Assembly (NCBI GenBank): GCA_025966135.1
Contig: JAOPVP010000042.1
Coordinates: 83,939 to 147,938 of the forward strand
DNA length: 64,000 nucleotides
Source: Frankiales bacterium
Lineage (GTDB): Bacteria > Actinomycetota > Actinomycetes > Mycobacteriales > SCTD01
Reading direction: 5' to 3'
Of this stretch, positions 17,500 through 26,910 are shown one piece after another. How positions within the stretch are numbered: position 1 is the stretch's first letter; each line of letters begins with the position of its first letter. The notes beneath the pieces were generated by a model. That model did no database searches. It saw only the letters and a program-made list of their open reading frames with translations, and was not told the DNA's origin. A program made the position numbers and the translations under genes.

Positions 17500-18018
17500 G
17501 TGGCGATCTACGCCATCGGGGACAGAGTCCCGAACGTCCATGAGGACGCCTACGTCCACCCGGACGCAACCGTCATCGGCGATGTGACGATCGGCGCCGG
17601 GAGCAGCGTGTGGCCGGGCGCCGTCCTGCGTGGCGACTACGGCACGATCACGGTGGGGGACAGGACCTCCATCCAGGACGGCACCGTCGTCCACGCCACC
17701 CACGACAAGGCCACCACCATCGGCAGCCGCTGTGTGGTCGGGCACATCGCGCACCTCGAGGGCTGCACCATCGAGGACGACTGCCTGGTCGGCTCCGGCT
17801 CAGTCGTGCTGCACGACGCGGTCGTGCGTAGCGGCGGGCTGGTAGGCGCCGGTGCGGTGGTCAGCAACGGGGTGGAGGTCCCGGCCAAGGCGATGGCGCT
17901 GGGGATCCCGGCCAAGATGCGGCTCGACGCGGTCCCGGACGGGACGTTCACCCCCGCGGTGGAGCTCTACGCCTGGAATGGCGCCCGGTACAAGACCGAC
18001 CTCAAGCGCCTGGACTGA
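17500..18018 (+). CDS. Gamma-class carbonic anhydrase-like left-handed beta-helix protein
   Basis: 172 residues built of hexapeptide repeats (AYVHPDATVIGDVTIGAGSS and following), the left-handed beta-helix of the gamma-carbonic anhydrase/PaaY family. Metal-ligand histidines are visible in VVHATHDK and GHIAHLEGC. GTG 17500 is chosen from the strong GGAGGAG at 17489-17495. Members hydrate CO2 or act as coenzyme A-linked thioesterases; activity is not proven by sequence. A terminator follows between it and the convergent cold-shock gene. Confidence 0.9.
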   Translation: MAIYAIGDRVPNVHEDAYVHPDATVIGDVTIGAGSSVWPGAVLRGDYGTITVGDRTSIQDGTVVHATHDKATTIGSRCVVGHIAHLEGCTIEDDCLVGSGSVVLHDAVVRSGGLVGAGAVVSNGVEVPAKAMALGIPAKMRLDAVPDGTFTPAVELYAWNGARYKTDLKRLD

Positions 18019-18033
18019 GGACCGGGGCACATC

Positions 18034-18071
18034 GGAACGGCCCGGACACCCTTGCGGGGCCGGGCCGTTCC
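18034..18071. terminator. Bidirectional terminator hairpin
   Basis: GGAACGGCCCGG (18034-18045) and CCGGGCCGTTCC (18060-18071) form a perfect 12-bp stem with a 14-base loop, in the 69-base gap between two convergent genes. It is symmetric enough to serve both. Confidence 0.85.
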
Positions 18072-18087
18072 AAACAGGCTGTGAAGA

Positions 18088-18291
18088 CTAGATGGGGCGC
18101 ACCTGGTCGGCCTGCGGGCCCTTCTGACCCTGGGTGATCTCGAACTCGACGCGCTGACCCTCGTCGAGTGAGCGGTAGCCGTCCGACTGGATGGCTGAGT
18201 AGTGGACGAAGACGTCCGCGCCGCCGCCGTCGACGGCGATGAAGCCGAAGCCCTTCTCGGCGTTGAACCACTTCACTGCGCCCTGTGCCAT
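18088..18291 (-). CDS. Cold-shock protein (CspA family)
   Basis: 67-residue single-strand nucleic-acid-binding protein. RNP1 (KGFGFI) and RNP2 (VFVHYSAI) are both intact, with the usual start [13 protein letters not shown]. It melts mRNA secondary structure and may act in growth as well as cold. A promoter near 18430-18453 would give a leader of about 130 bases, in line with the long regulatory leaders of csp mRNAs; a CCCGC/GCGGG hairpin is visible in it (18319-18334). Confidence 0.96.
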   Translation of the reverse strand: MAQGAVKWFNAEKGFGFIAVDGGGADVFVHYSAIQSDGYRSLDEGQRVEFEITQGQKGPQADQVRPI

Positions 18292-18426
18292 GTGCCTGTC
18301 TCTCTCTTGCTGGACGGGCCCGCACTTTTGCGGGACCGAGTCGTGCTGACCAGCGCCGGGAGCGGCACGGCCCGCGTACGTCCGCGCGGGCGTTGAAACG
18401 CGTGCAGGAACGATCGACCGAGCGGG

Positions 18427-18453
18427 AGATTACACAGATGACCCCGTCTGCAA
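18427..18453 (-). promoter_or_regulatory. Possible promoter of the cold-shock gene
   Basis: Read on the minus strand: TTGCAG (18453-18448) then TAATCT (18432-18427), 15 bases apart. The -10 is good, the spacing short. It lies between the L28 gene end and the csp leader, the only reasonable place for an independent start. Confidence 0.35.
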
Positions 18454-18483
18454 CAGGGGGCAGAAGGGGAAGATCCAGACTTT

Positions 18484-18681
18484 CTAGCGCGCCGCGGGCG
18501 TAACCTTCTGCGCCTTGATGCACGAGGTGCACGCGTTGACCTTCTTCGTGTTACCGCCACCGGCGGCAACACGGACCGTCTGGATGTTGGGGTTCCAGCG
18601 CCGGCGGGTGCGGCGGTGGGAGTGGCTGACGGACATGCCGAAGCCCGGTCCCTTACCGCAGACGTCGCAGTTGGCAGCCAC
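18484..18681 (-). CDS. rpmB: 50S ribosomal protein L28 (bL28), zinc-ribbon form
   Basis: 65 residues: [37 protein letters not shown], and a late [10 protein letters not shown]. The CxxC pairs (CDVC and CTSC) make this the zinc-binding 'C+' version; actinobacteria often keep a cysteine-free paralogue elsewhere for zinc shortage. GTG 18681 follows CAGGAG. Divergent from the DAK-domain gene, as in Mycobacterium and Streptomyces. Confidence 0.96.
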   Translation of the reverse strand: MAANCDVCGKGPGFGMSVSHSHRRTRRRWNPNIQTVRVAAGGGNTKKVNACTSCIKAQKVTPAAR

Positions 18682-18760
18682 TTTGGAACTCCTGGTGAAG
18701 ATCGACTTGGTTGAGGTTGAACTGGCACAACTCCCACGGCACCGCCGCGGCAACTCACAG

Positions 18761-18769
18761 ACTGTAGCA
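18761..18769 (-). promoter_or_regulatory. Extended -10 element, probable rpmB promoter
   Basis: Minus-strand TGCTACAGT (18769-18761) matches an extended -10 (TGnTAnnnT). Transcription would begin near 18754, leaving about 70 bases of leader before GTG 18681. No clear -35 is seen, which fits an extended -10 promoter. Confidence 0.4.
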
Positions 18770-18812
18770 GCCGGGCTAACCTCCCAGGAGATCGTCCAAG
18801 GGAGGGCCGGCA

Positions 18813-20414
18813 GTGCTCCAGGTGCTTGACGCCGCCGCGCTGCGCCAGTGGTGCGCCGCCGGTCTCGAGGCACTCACGACCGCACGGCAGGAGATCGACG
18901 ACCTCAACGTCTACCCCGTGCCGGATGGCGACACCGGGACCAATCTCCAGCTGACCATGGCCGCCGTGCTTGCTGCCGTCACGCCGGAGCCCATGGAGAT
19001 GGCTCCGACCGTCCGGGCGATGGTCCTGGGCTCGCTCATGGGGGCGAGGGGCAACTCCGGCATCATCCTCAGCCAGCTGCTGCGCGGCGTTGGCGAGATC
19101 TTGGCCCCGCTCGAGGCCGCTGGTCCGGAGATCCTCAGGCTCGCCCTGCTCCAAGGCGCCACGAGCGCGTACGACGCTGTCTCGGCGCCCGTGGAGGGCA
19201 CGATGCTCACCGTGGCTCGGATGGCCGCCGAGGCCGCCCAGGGCGCCGACCTGGCCGCCATGGTCTGCAGCGCCCGGGCGGGCGCGGCCGCTGCCCTGGC
19301 CCGGACGCCTGAGCAGCTGCCGGCGCTGAAGGCGGCCGGGGTCGTCGACGCGGGCGGTCGCGGCTGGTGTGTCCTGCTGGAGGCCCTCGAGCAGGTCGTG
19401 ACGGGCACGGCACCACTCACGCTTCCGGCGATGCTCGTCCCCCGCGAGGGCAGTGGCCTCACCGCGGCCCGTGAGGCCGGCAGCGATGCCTTCGCGTACG
19501 AGGTGCAGTTCTTGCTGCGTGAGGCCACCAGCGAGCACGTCGCGGTGCTCAAGGACCGGCTGCATGAGCTCGGCGACTCCGTTGCGGTCGTCGGCGGGGA
19601 CGGCCTCTACAACGTCCACGTCCACGTCAATGACGTGGGCGCTGCGGTCGAGGCGGGCGTCGACGCCGGACGGCCGTCTCGTATCTCGGTCACCCGCTTC
19701 GCCGACCAGATCGCGGCCGAGGGCCCGCGGCTGTTGAGGAACGAGCGGCCTCGCGGCAGGGCCGTCATCGCAGTGGTCCAGAGCGAGGGGCTGGCGGCGC
19801 TGTTCCGCGAGTCCGGGGCGCAGGTCGTCGCGGGTGGCCCCACGTCGAACCCCTCGACCGTTGAGCTGCTCCGGGCGGTCCGCGAGTCAGGTGCGGGGGA
19901 GGTCGTCCTGCTCCCCAACGACGGCAACGTCCAGGCGGTGGCCGCAGCGGCCGCCGAGCACGCCCGGCTGGAGGGCCTGGCCGTCGCTGTCGTCCCGACC
20001 CGGTCGGTGCTGCAAGGGCTGGCCGCTGCCAGCGTCGCGGACGGCAACAAGGCATTCGACGACGACGCGGCCGCTATGGGCGCGGCGGCAGGGGCGACCC
20101 GCTGGGCCGAGGTCACGTCCGCCGCACGAGCCTCGGAGACCGCCGGTGGGCGGTGTGTGCCGGGCGATGTCCTGGGGCTGATGGACGGTGAGGTGGCCCT
20201 GGTCGGCAGCGACGTCGTGCAGGTCGCGTGCGACCTGCTGCACCGGCTGCTCGAAGGTGGCGGTGAGCTTGCCACGGTCGTGGTGGGCGCGCAGGCCGAC
20301 GTCGACGCCGGCGAGCGGCTGACGTCCTACCTGTCCGAGGTCCATCCGGCGGTCGAGGTCCTTGTGCTGTACGGCGGCCAGCCGCACTACCCCCTGCTGC
20401 TCGGCGTCGAATGA
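18813..20414 (+). CDS. DAK2/DegV-type fatty-acid kinase-like protein (FakA family)
   Basis: 533 residues. The N-terminal DhaL-like ATPase domain has [17 protein letters not shown] (metal-binding aspartates) and [18 protein letters not shown] central domain follows, then a C-terminal region with [14 protein letters not shown] and a DegV-like end. In Firmicutes FakA phosphorylates fatty acids carried by FakB; the actinobacterial homologue lies next to recG, as here, and its substrate is not established. GTG 18813 is used. The stop overlaps recG (ATGA). Confidence 0.88.
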   Translation: MLQVLDAAALRQWCAAGLEALTTARQEIDDLNVYPVPDGDTGTNLQLTMAAVLAAVTPEPMEMAPTVRAMVLGSLMGARGNSGIILSQLLRGVGEILAPLEAAGPEILRLALLQGATSAYDAVSAPVEGTMLTVARMAAEAAQGADLAAMVCSARAGAAAALARTPEQLPALKAAGVVDAGGRGWCVLLEALEQVVTGTAPLTLPAMLVPREGSGLTAAREAGSDAFAYEVQFLLREATSEHVAVLKDRLHELGDSVAVVGGDGLYNVHVHVNDVGAAVEAGVDAGRPSRISVTRFADQIAAEGPRLLRNERPRGRAVIAVVQSEGLAALFRESGAQVVAGGPTSNPSTVELLRAVRESGAGEVVLLPNDGNVQAVAAAAAEHARLEGLAVAVVPTRSVLQGLAAASVADGNKAFDDDAAAMGAAAGATRWAEVTSAARASETAGGRCVPGDVLGLMDGEVALVGSDVVQVACDLLHRLLEGGGELATVVVGAQADVDAGERLTSYLSEVHPAVEVLVLYGGQPHYPLLLGVE

Positions 20415-22537
20415 GGCTCGACACGCCCCTCGTGAGAGCCCTGGGTGACAAGACTGCGAAGGTGCTCGCGGACAAGCTGAGCCTGTTTACCGTCGGTGAC
20501 CTGTTGCACCACTACCCCCGCAGGTACTTCGTCCGCGGGGCGCTCACGAAGCTCAACGAGCTCGAGGTGGGGGAGCACGTCACCGTCCTCGCCCAGGTCC
20601 GGTCGTCCGAGGTCCACAAGTCCCGTAACGGCAAGTCGCTCGGCAAGGTCGTCGTCACCGACGGCACCGGCACGCTCGACCTGACCTTCTTCGGCAGGGT
20701 CGCGACGTGGCAGTGCGCTCGCCTCAAGCCCGGTAGCCAGCACCTGTTCGCGGGGACCGTCAGCGTGTTCAACCAGCGCCGCCAGCTCACCCACCCTGAG
20801 GTGTTCCTCGACACCGACGAGGACGCGCTTGCCAAGGCCGGCCAGATCCTGCCCATCTACCCGGCCGCCAACGGCATCGACACGATGGCCATCGGCAAGG
20901 CGCTCGACGTCGTGCTGCCCGGTGCTGATCTTGACGACGACCCGCTGCCGACGGCCCTGCGGCTCGAGCACGGCCTCATGTCCCTGCGCGAGGCCCTCGA
21001 GACCGTTCACCGGCCGCACGACGTGAAGGACGTGTTGGTCGCGGCGGACCGGCTGCGCTGGGACGAGTCCTTTGTCCTTCAGGTGGTGCTGGCGCGCCGC
21101 CGGGCGGAGGTGAGGCTGCAGGGGGGCACCGCCCGTCGCGCCGGCACCGGCGGCCTGTTGGACACTTTCGACGCCTCGCTGCCCTTCGTCCTGACCGACG
21201 GCCAGTTCGAGGTGGGGAAGGTGCTCTCCGACGAGCTGGCCCTCACGCAACCGATGCACCGGCTCCTGCAGGGCGAGGTCGGCAGTGGCAAGACCGTCAT
21301 CGCTCTGCGGGCCATGCTCACCGTCATCGACAGCGGCGGGCAGGCCGCGCTGCTCGCCCCTACGGAGGTCCTCGCGCAGCAGCACGCCAGGTCCCTGGCC
21401 TCCCTGCTCGGACCGCTGGCCCGCGGAGGGCAGCTCGGAAGTCCCGACAACGCCACCCGAGTCGCCCTGCTGACCGGTTCCCTCGGTGCCGCAGCCCGGC
21501 GGAAGGCGCTCGAGGAGGCGGCGTCCGGCGAGGCCGGGATCGTGGTGGGCACGCACGCCTTGTTGAGCGAGGGCGTGGAGTTCCACGACCTGGGCCTGGT
21601 CGTGATCGACGAGCAGCACCGGTTCGGTGTCGAGCAGCGAGATGCCTTGCGCGCCAAGGGAACCGCCCCCCACGTTCTTGTCATGACGGCCACCCCGATC
21701 CCGCGCACCGTGGCGATGACGACGTACGGCGATCTGGAGGTGTCGACGCTGCGCGAGCTGCCCGCGGGTCGTTCTCCCATCAGCACTCGGGTCGTCGGGC
21801 AGGGGAGCCCGCAGTTCGCACAGGTCTGGGACTTCGTGCGTGAGGAGGTGTCCGCGGGTCGCCAGGTCTTCGTCGTCTGCCCCCGCATCGGCGATGAGCA
21901 GGTGGAGACGCTCGACCCGGACAAGCGACCGGCCATGGCCGTGCTGGACGTGGTCGAACGGCTCGCCACCGGGCAGCTCAGGGGTCTGCGGGTCGAGGCG
22001 CTCCACGGCCGGATGTCCTCGGACGCGAAGGACGACGTGATGGGACGGTTCGCGCTGGGGGACGTGGAGGTGCTCGTCGCCACGACGGTGATCGAGGTGG
22101 GCGTGGACGTGCCCAACGCCAGCGTGATGGTCGTCCTGGACGCCGATCGCTTCGGCATCAGCCAGCTTCACCAGCTCCGCGGCCGCATCGGGCGGGGTGA
22201 GCACCCCGGTACCTGCGTTCTCGTCACCGAGGCCGACCGGTACTCGCCGTCGGCTCAGCGGCTGTTCGCGGTGGCCGGCACCCTCGACGGCTTCGAGCTC
22301 TCCCAGCTCGACCTCGAGGTGCGCCGCGAGGGCGACGTCCTCGGTGCCGACCAGTCCGGTGGCCGCACCTCGCTGCGGTTCCTGCGCCTGGACGACCTCG
22401 AGGTCATCGAGCAGTCCCGGCAGGCGGCGATCCAGCTGGTCGAGCAGGACCCGCAGCTCGACCAGCACCCCGCGCTCAAGCAGGCCGTGAACGCCATCCT
22501 CGACGAGCAGCGGCAGGCGTTCATCGAGAAGGCCTGA
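20411..22537 (+). CDS. recG: ATP-dependent DNA helicase RecG
   Basis: 708-residue branched-DNA helicase for replication-fork regression and recombination. The N-terminal wedge/OB domain runs to about 230 (LLHHYPRRYF). Walker A is QGEVGSGKTVIAL near 285, the DEQH box is VIDEQHRFGVEQ near 399 and motif III is VMTATPIPRTVAM. The C-terminal helicase lobe has HGRMSSDAKDDVMGRF, EVGVDVPNA and QLRGRIGRG, with the RecG-specific C-terminus after it. ATG 20411 overlaps the upstream stop. Somewhat short against E. coli RecG but complete. Confidence 0.97.
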   Translation: MRLDTPLVRALGDKTAKVLADKLSLFTVGDLLHHYPRRYFVRGALTKLNELEVGEHVTVLAQVRSSEVHKSRNGKSLGKVVVTDGTGTLDLTFFGRVATWQCARLKPGSQHLFAGTVSVFNQRRQLTHPEVFLDTDEDALAKAGQILPIYPAANGIDTMAIGKALDVVLPGADLDDDPLPTALRLEHGLMSLREALETVHRPHDVKDVLVAADRLRWDESFVLQVVLARRRAEVRLQGGTARRAGTGGLLDTFDASLPFVLTDGQFEVGKVLSDELALTQPMHRLLQGEVGSGKTVIALRAMLTVIDSGGQAALLAPTEVLAQQHARSLASLLGPLARGGQLGSPDNATRVALLTGSLGAAARRKALEEAASGEAGIVVGTHALLSEGVEFHDLGLVVIDEQHRFGVEQRDALRAKGTAPHVLVMTATPIPRTVAMTTYGDLEVSTLRELPAGRSPISTRVVGQGSPQFAQVWDFVREEVSAGRQVFVVCPRIGDEQVETLDPDKRPAMAVLDVVERLATGQLRGLRVEALHGRMSSDAKDDVMGRFALGDVEVLVATTVIEVGVDVPNASVMVVLDADRFGISQLHQLRGRIGRGEHPGTCVLVTEADRYSPSAQRLFAVAGTLDGFELSQLDLEVRREGDVLGADQSGGRTSLRFLRLDDLEVIEQSRQAAIQLVEQDPQLDQHPALKQAVNAILDEQRQAFIEKA

Positions 22538-22558
22538 CGCGGCTGAGACAGTGACGCC

Positions 22559-23095
22559 GTGACCAGGATCATCGCCGGGACGGCAGGCGGGCGGCGGCTG
22601 CTCGTGCCCTCGGGCATCTCCACCCGCCCCACCTCGGACCGGGCCCGCGAAGGGCTGTTCTCCAGCCTGCAGTCGCTCACCGACCTCCCAGGCGCCAACG
22701 TCCTCGACCTGTACGCCGGTTCGGGCGCTCTCGGGCTGGAGGCCCTGTCCCGCGGCGCCGCGCAGGCGACCCTCGTCGAGGACGACCCGCGGGCGCTCGC
22801 AGCGATCCGCAGCAACGTCGACGCGCTCGGACTCGCGGCCGCCGTCGTCGACGCCGACGTGAACCACTTCCTCGGCCGGGAGCCCACGCCGTACGACGTC
22901 GTGGTCATGGACCCGCCGTACGACGTCGAGGTGGACCCGGTGCTGGCCGCCTTGTTGCCGTGGGTCGCCGAGGACGGTGTCGTGGTCGTCGAGCGGCGCA
23001 CCCGCGGGGCGGCCCCGACAGTCCCGGCGGGGCTGCGGGAGGAGCGGTCCCGGCGCTACGGGGAAGCAACGCTCTGGTACTTTGCCCGATCATGA
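22559..23095 (+). CDS. rsmD: 16S rRNA (guanine966-N2)-methyltransferase RsmD
   Basis: 178-residue SAM-dependent methyltransferase. MTRIIAGTAGGRRLLVP at the start, motif I VLDLYAGSGALGLEALSRGA near 46, and the catalytic motif IV as VVMDPPYDVE near 117 (DPPY for amino methylation). It modifies G966 of 16S rRNA (E. coli numbering). GTG 22559; overlap of ATGA type with coaD, a very common gene pair. Confidence 0.95.
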   Translation: MTRIIAGTAGGRRLLVPSGISTRPTSDRAREGLFSSLQSLTDLPGANVLDLYAGSGALGLEALSRGAAQATLVEDDPRALAAIRSNVDALGLAAAVVDADVNHFLGREPTPYDVVVMDPPYDVEVDPVLAALLPWVAEDGVVVVERRTRGAAPTVPAGLREERSRRYGEATLWYFARS

Positions 23096-23574
23096 GAAGG
23101 GCCGTCTGCCCGGGTTCGTTCGACCCTGTGACCCTCGGGCACCTCGACATCATTGGGCGTGCCAGCCTCCTGTACGACGAGGTGGTCGTCGCGGTCGGGC
23201 TCAATGCCAGCAAGAAGCGGATGTTCTCCTTCGAGGAGCGCACCGACATGCTGCGCGAGGCCACCACAGCCTGGGGCAACGTCCGGGTCGACAGCTTCGA
23301 CGGGTTGATCGTCGACTTCTGCAAGGACAATGACATCCAGGTGATCGTCAAGGGCCTGCGCGCCATCAGCGACTTCGACTACGAACTGCAGATGGCGCAG
23401 ATGAACCACGGTCTGCAGGGCGTCGAGACGATGTTCATGACGACGAACCCGCTCTACTCGTTCCTGTCGTCAAGCCTCGTCAAGGAGGTCGCCACGTACG
23501 GTGGAGACGTGTCCGGGCTCGTGCCCGACACCGTGCACCGCCGACTCGTCGAGCGCGTGCGCGCAACGAGTTGA
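23092..23574 (+). CDS. coaD: Phosphopantetheine adenylyltransferase
   Basis: 160-residue nucleotidyltransferase for the penultimate step of coenzyme A synthesis. The first motif CPGSFDPVTLGHLDII has the TxGH site, KGLRAISDFDYELQMAQMN is the substrate loop, and SFLSSSLVKEVATYGGDV is the SSS..K version of the ISST motif. ATG 23092 overlaps rsmD. Confidence 0.97.
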   Translation: MRRAVCPGSFDPVTLGHLDIIGRASLLYDEVVVAVGLNASKKRMFSFEERTDMLREATTAWGNVRVDSFDGLIVDFCKDNDIQVIVKGLRAISDFDYELQMAQMNHGLQGVETMFMTTNPLYSFLSSSLVKEVATYGGDVSGLVPDTVHRRLVERVRATS

Positions 23575-23598
23575 GACCACCCAGCTGGAGGCCCCCTC

Positions 23599-24102
23599 GT
23601 GGATGAGGTGCACGCCAAGCTCGCCGAGACCACCGCACTTGTCGAGGGAGCCCGCGCGATGCCCATGTCGGCGTCGTGCGTGGTCAACCGCAACGACCTG
23701 CTCTCTTTGCTCGCCGAGCTCGAGGGGCTGCTCCCCGAGACCATCAGCCGTGCTCAGGAGGTGCTCGGGGACAAGCAGGGTGTCGTCGACGAGGGTCGCC
23801 GTGAGGCGGAGCAGATCATCGCGGCCGCCAAGGTCGAACGTCGCCGCCTCATCGAGGCGACCGACGTCTACCAGGAAGGCTCGGCGGAGGCCGAGCGCCT
23901 GCTCGAGGAAGCCCGCACCTCCGCCGAGGCCATGCGTGCTGAGGTCGAGGACTACGTCGACGCCAAGCTCGCGAACTTCGAGATCGTTCTGAGCAAGACG
24001 CTCGCGGCGGTCGAGCGCGGGCGGGAGAAGCTGTCAGGCCGGCACGAGCTCGAGGCGCTCAGCGACCCCCAGGGCCTGCTCGACGAGCCCCTTCCCGGCT
24101 GA
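23599..24102 (+). CDS. DivIVA-like coiled-coil protein
   Basis: 167 residues, almost all helical and charged. A short N-terminal part (NRNDLLSLLAELEGLLPETI) is followed by a coiled coil with VVDEGRREAEQIIAAAKVER and GSAEAERLLEEARTSAEAMR, much like the membrane-proximal stalk of ATP synthase subunit b or DivIVA. A homologue sits between coaD and rpmF in Mycobacterium and Streptomyces. A role in polar growth or envelope scaffolding is plausible but inferred. GTG 23599 is preceded by CTGGAGG. No membrane segment. Confidence 0.82.
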   Translation: MDEVHAKLAETTALVEGARAMPMSASCVVNRNDLLSLLAELEGLLPETISRAQEVLGDKQGVVDEGRREAEQIIAAAKVERRRLIEATDVYQEGSAEAERLLEEARTSAEAMRAEVEDYVDAKLANFEIVLSKTLAAVERGREKLSGRHELEALSDPQGLLDEPLPG

Positions 24103-24170
24103 AACCATGGTTCGTCCGCGAGGCCGTCCGCTAGTCTCGTCGGTGGACTCGTCCGAGCCCGGAGACCCAC

Positions 24171-24749
24171 GTGCCCGAGAACAGGAAACCGCAACGCCGC
24201 CTCGACCCCCGCAACCCCCTCGTGCTGGACACGCGCGAACTGGGGCGACGGCCAGGGTCGATGCGTCCGGTGCAGCTCGCTGTTCCCGCGCCCGAGGGCT
24301 TGGGGATCGTCGACCTGATCGGGGTGCCCGTCGGTGCCGAGCTCGCGCTGGACCTCCGGCTCGAGAGCGTCATGGACGGCGTTCTGGTCAGCGGTGTCGT
24401 CACGGCGCCAGTGTCTGGGGAGTGCGGGCGGTGCCTGGCCCCGGTGAGCGAGACGCTCTCCGTGCGGATCCAGGAGCTGTTCGTCTACCCGGAGGCCAGC
24501 ACCGACCACGATGACGACGACGAGGTCGCGCAGCTCGACGGTGACTATCTCGACCTCACCCCGACGCTGCGGGACGCGGTGGTGCTCGCACTGCCGCTCA
24601 CGCCGCTCTGCCGGGAGGACTGCCAGGGGCTCTGCGCCACATGCGGGGAGCGGCTGGACGACCTCCCAGAAGGCCACACGCACGACACGACCGACGCCCG
24701 CTGGGGTGCCCTCGCCGGGTTGCTCGAGCAGACAGACCAGGAGAAGTAG
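24171..24749 (+). CDS. YceD/DUF177 family protein
   Basis: 192 residues from GTG 24171. The DUF177 core includes [20 protein letters not shown], then an acidic stretch ([19 protein letters not shown]) and a C-terminal [14 protein letters not shown] cysteine cluster which probably binds zinc. YceD is linked to ribosome/23S rRNA handling in bacteria and plants and is almost always just upstream of rpmF, as here (two bases apart). A possible -10 box TAGTCT sits at 24132-24137. Confidence 0.92.
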   Translation: MPENRKPQRRLDPRNPLVLDTRELGRRPGSMRPVQLAVPAPEGLGIVDLIGVPVGAELALDLRLESVMDGVLVSGVVTAPVSGECGRCLAPVSETLSVRIQELFVYPEASTDHDDDDEVAQLDGDYLDLTPTLRDAVVLALPLTPLCREDCQGLCATCGERLDDLPEGHTHDTTDARWGALAGLLEQTDQEK

Positions 24750-24751
24750 AG

Positions 24752-24922
24752 ATGGCCGTTCCGAAGCGCAAGATGTCGCGCAGCAACACCCGCTCGCGGC
24801 GTGCGCAGTGGAAGACCGGCGTCCCCACGCTGGTGAAGTGCGACCGTGGCCACACCACGCGCCCGCACACCGTCTGCCCCGAGTGCGGTCGGTACGACAA
24901 GCGCACGGTCCTGGCAGTCTGA
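24752..24922 (+). CDS. rpmF: 50S ribosomal protein L32 (bL32)
   Basis: 56 residues: [20 protein letters not shown] at the start and a zinc-ribbon with CDRGH and CPECGRY. ATG 24752 lies two bases after the yceD stop, with GGAGAAGTAGAG as ribosome-binding region. The classic yceD-rpmF-plsX order is retained. Confidence 0.97.
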   Translation: MAVPKRKMSRSNTRSRRAQWKTGVPTLVKCDRGHTTRPHTVCPECGRYDKRTVLAV

Positions 24923-24941
24923 GACCGGCCTGAAGCAGCGT

Positions 24942-25856
24942 GTGCGTGTCGCCTTGGACCTCATGGGGGGCGACACGGCTCCGGCCTCGGTGGTCGACGG
25001 TGCGCTGATCGCCGCCGGCTCACAGCCTGACGTCGACGTCGTCCTCGTCGGGCCGGTAGCGCTTGCCGAACGTCTCCTCCAGGAGCGTGGCGCAGCCGGC
25101 CGCTTCCGCCTCGTCGACGCGACCGAGGTCGTGGGCATGGACGAGGAGCCGGCACGTGCGGTGCGCGCCAAGAAGGACGCGACCGTGCGCGTCGCCCACC
25201 GTCTCGTGCGCGACGGCGACTGCCAGGCCGCGGTCTCCGTCGGCTCCACCGGGGCGACCGTCGCATCCGCCGTCCTCGCGCTCGGCCGCCTCATCGTCCG
25301 CCCCGCACTTGCGGTGGTGGTCCCGGCTGTTGCAGGGCCCGTGGTGCTGCTCGACGTCGGCGCCACTGTCGACGGCACGGCTGGGCAGCTCGTGCAGCAC
25401 GCCCTGGTGGGCGCGGCCTACGCGAGCGCGGCCCTGGGCCTGGACGACCCCCGCGTGGGTCTGCTCAACGTCGGTGAGGAGCCGGGCAAGGGTGACAAGC
25501 TCCGCAAGGACGCCTTCGCCGCTCTTCTGGCTGCGCCGCTCCGGTTCGTGGGCAACGTTGAAGGTCAAGACGTGGCGCTGGGTGGCAAGGCGGACGTGGT
25601 CGTGACCGACGGGTTCACCGGCAACGTCCTCCTCAAGGGCATCGAGGGGGCCAACACCCGTGCCGACGGTGGGGAGCTGCCGTCCTCCGCGATCCTGCTC
25701 GGGGTCGGCGGAGTCTCGGTGGTCGGGCACGGCTCCGCCTCGGCCGAGGCGGTGGCACAGTGCGTGGGCTCGGCCGCGCTGGCCGTCCGTGAGGGTGTGG
25801 TGGCGCGCATGACGACGGCCCTTGAAGAGCAACGCCGTACGGCGGTGCCCTCATGA
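24942..25856 (+). CDS. plsX: Phosphate acyltransferase PlsX
   Basis: 304-residue enzyme that converts acyl-ACP to acyl-phosphate for phospholipid synthesis. The N-terminal VRVALDLMGGDTAPASVVDG, the SVGSTGATVASAVLALGRL loop, GNVEGQDVALGGKADVVVTD and GFTGNVLLKGIEG are diagnostic. GTG 24942 gives the canonical start; there is no strong ribosome-binding site, so coupling to rpmF 19 bases upstream is likely. The stop overlaps the acyl carrier protein gene (ATGA). Confidence 0.94.
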   Translation: MRVALDLMGGDTAPASVVDGALIAAGSQPDVDVVLVGPVALAERLLQERGAAGRFRLVDATEVVGMDEEPARAVRAKKDATVRVAHRLVRDGDCQAAVSVGSTGATVASAVLALGRLIVRPALAVVVPAVAGPVVLLDVGATVDGTAGQLVQHALVGAAYASAALGLDDPRVGLLNVGEEPGKGDKLRKDAFAALLAAPLRFVGNVEGQDVALGGKADVVVTDGFTGNVLLKGIEGANTRADGGELPSSAILLGVGGVSVVGHGSASAEAVAQCVGSAALAVREGVVARMTTALEEQRRTAVPS

Positions 25857-26110
25857 CCCCGGACGACGTGCTGGCGGTCATCCAAGGTGCCGTGGCGATC
25901 GTGCTCGAGGTCGACCCTGCCACCGTCACCCGGGAGCAGCACTTCGTGCGGGACCTGCAGGCGGACTCCCTCGCCCTCGTCGAGATCGTGGAGATCGTCG
26001 AAGAGCACTTGAGCTCGGCCAGTCGACCCGGCTTCGTGATCGACGACGAGGACCTCGATGACCTGGTGACGGTTGGGGACGCACTCGACTACGCCCTGGC
26101 GCGCCTGTGA
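25853..26110 (+). CDS. acpP: Acyl carrier protein
   Basis: 85 residues, acidic, four-helix ACP. The phosphopantetheine attachment serine is in LQADSLALVEIVE near residue 39 (DSL motif). ATG 25853 overlaps plsX. Placement between plsX and rnc is standard. Its stop lies in the first copy of a 26-bp duplication that precedes rnc. Confidence 0.93.
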   Translation: MTPDDVLAVIQGAVAIVLEVDPATVTREQHFVRDLQADSLALVEIVEIVEEHLSSASRPGFVIDDEDLDDLVTVGDALDYALARL

Positions 26111-26156
26111 TTGTCATCGGGGAGGCGGGCCTGTGATTGCCATCGGGGAGGCGGGC
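26105..26156 (+). repeat. Tandem 26-bp duplication carrying the rnc ribosome-binding site
   Basis: Two adjacent 26-base units (26105-26130, 26131-26156) differ at one base (T26114/C26140). Each contains CATCGGGGAGGCGGGC, i.e. a full GGGGAGG Shine-Dalgarno, followed in the second copy by the rnc GTG at 26159. The first copy includes the acpP stop. It looks like a recent slippage duplication. Confidence 0.92.
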
Positions 26157-26158
26157 CC

Positions 26159-26908
26159 GTGAGCGGCCGCGCTGAGCAGTACACCTTGCTGGAGGTTGCG
26201 CTTGGTACTGCCCTGGACCCGGCGCTGCTCGAGCGGGCACTGACGCACCGCTCCTACGCCTACGAGCACGGTGGGCTCCCCACCAACGAACGCCTGGAGT
26301 TCCTCGGGGACTCGGTCCTCGGGCTGGTCGTGACCGACGCTCTCTACGCCAACCACCCCGACCTCGCGGAGGGCTCGCTGGCCAAGCTGCGCGCCAGCGT
26401 GGTCAGCACCCGTGCGCTCGCCGGGGTGGCCCGCGAGCTCGGGCTGGGCCGGTGGATGCGCCTGGGCAAGGGGGAGGACGTCACCGGCGGCCGTGACAAG
26501 CCGAGCATCCTGGCGGACACCATGGAGGCGGTCATCGGGGCTGTCTACCTCGAGCGCGGCCTCGAGGGCGCAACCCGGCTCGTCCGGACCTTGTTCGACC
26601 CGCTCATGCAGGCGGCGGCCATGGACGGGGCCGCGCTCGACTGGAAGACCGCGCTGCAGGAGCTCACCGCCTCGCGCTCTCTCGGGGTGCCGGACTACGC
26701 CATCACCGAGAGCGGGCCGGACCACTCCAAGTCGTTCGTGGCGCGTGCCATGGTGGCGGGCGTGAACCGCGGCGAGGGCTTCGGCAAGAGCAAGAAGGAG
26801 GCCGAGCAGCAGGCCGCCGAGGGAGCCTGGCGCTCGCTCCAGGTCGCGCCGTTTGCCGAGGAAGGACTCGCCGGGCAGGGGTCGCTCGACGAGGAGAACG
26901 AGGACTAG
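26159..26908 (+). CDS. rnc: Ribonuclease III
   Basis: 249 residues. The catalytic domain has the signature [17 protein letters not shown] near 42-58 (metal-binding Glu/Asp) and [16 protein letters not shown] near 117; a C-terminal double-stranded RNA-binding domain ([29 protein letters not shown]) follows. It cuts structured rRNA precursors and mRNAs. GTG 26159 is preferred over GTG 26111 because it follows the second Shine-Dalgarno copy and gives the usual N-terminus; the upstream start would add 16 unlikely residues encoded by the repeat. Confidence 0.95.
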   Translation: MSGRAEQYTLLEVALGTALDPALLERALTHRSYAYEHGGLPTNERLEFLGDSVLGLVVTDALYANHPDLAEGSLAKLRASVVSTRALAGVARELGLGRWMRLGKGEDVTGGRDKPSILADTMEAVIGAVYLERGLEGATRLVRTLFDPLMQAAAMDGAALDWKTALQELTASRSLGVPDYAITESGPDHSKSFVARAMVAGVNRGEGFGKSKKEAEQQAAEGAWRSLQVAPFAEEGLAGQGSLDEENED

Positions 26909-26910
26909 GG

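Noticed and set aside
20387..22867. Very long minus-strand frame opposite recG
   Set aside because: It mirrors the codon structure of recG, is rich in Arg/His/Asp/Gly and has no domain. Long antisense frames are expected in GC-rich genes.
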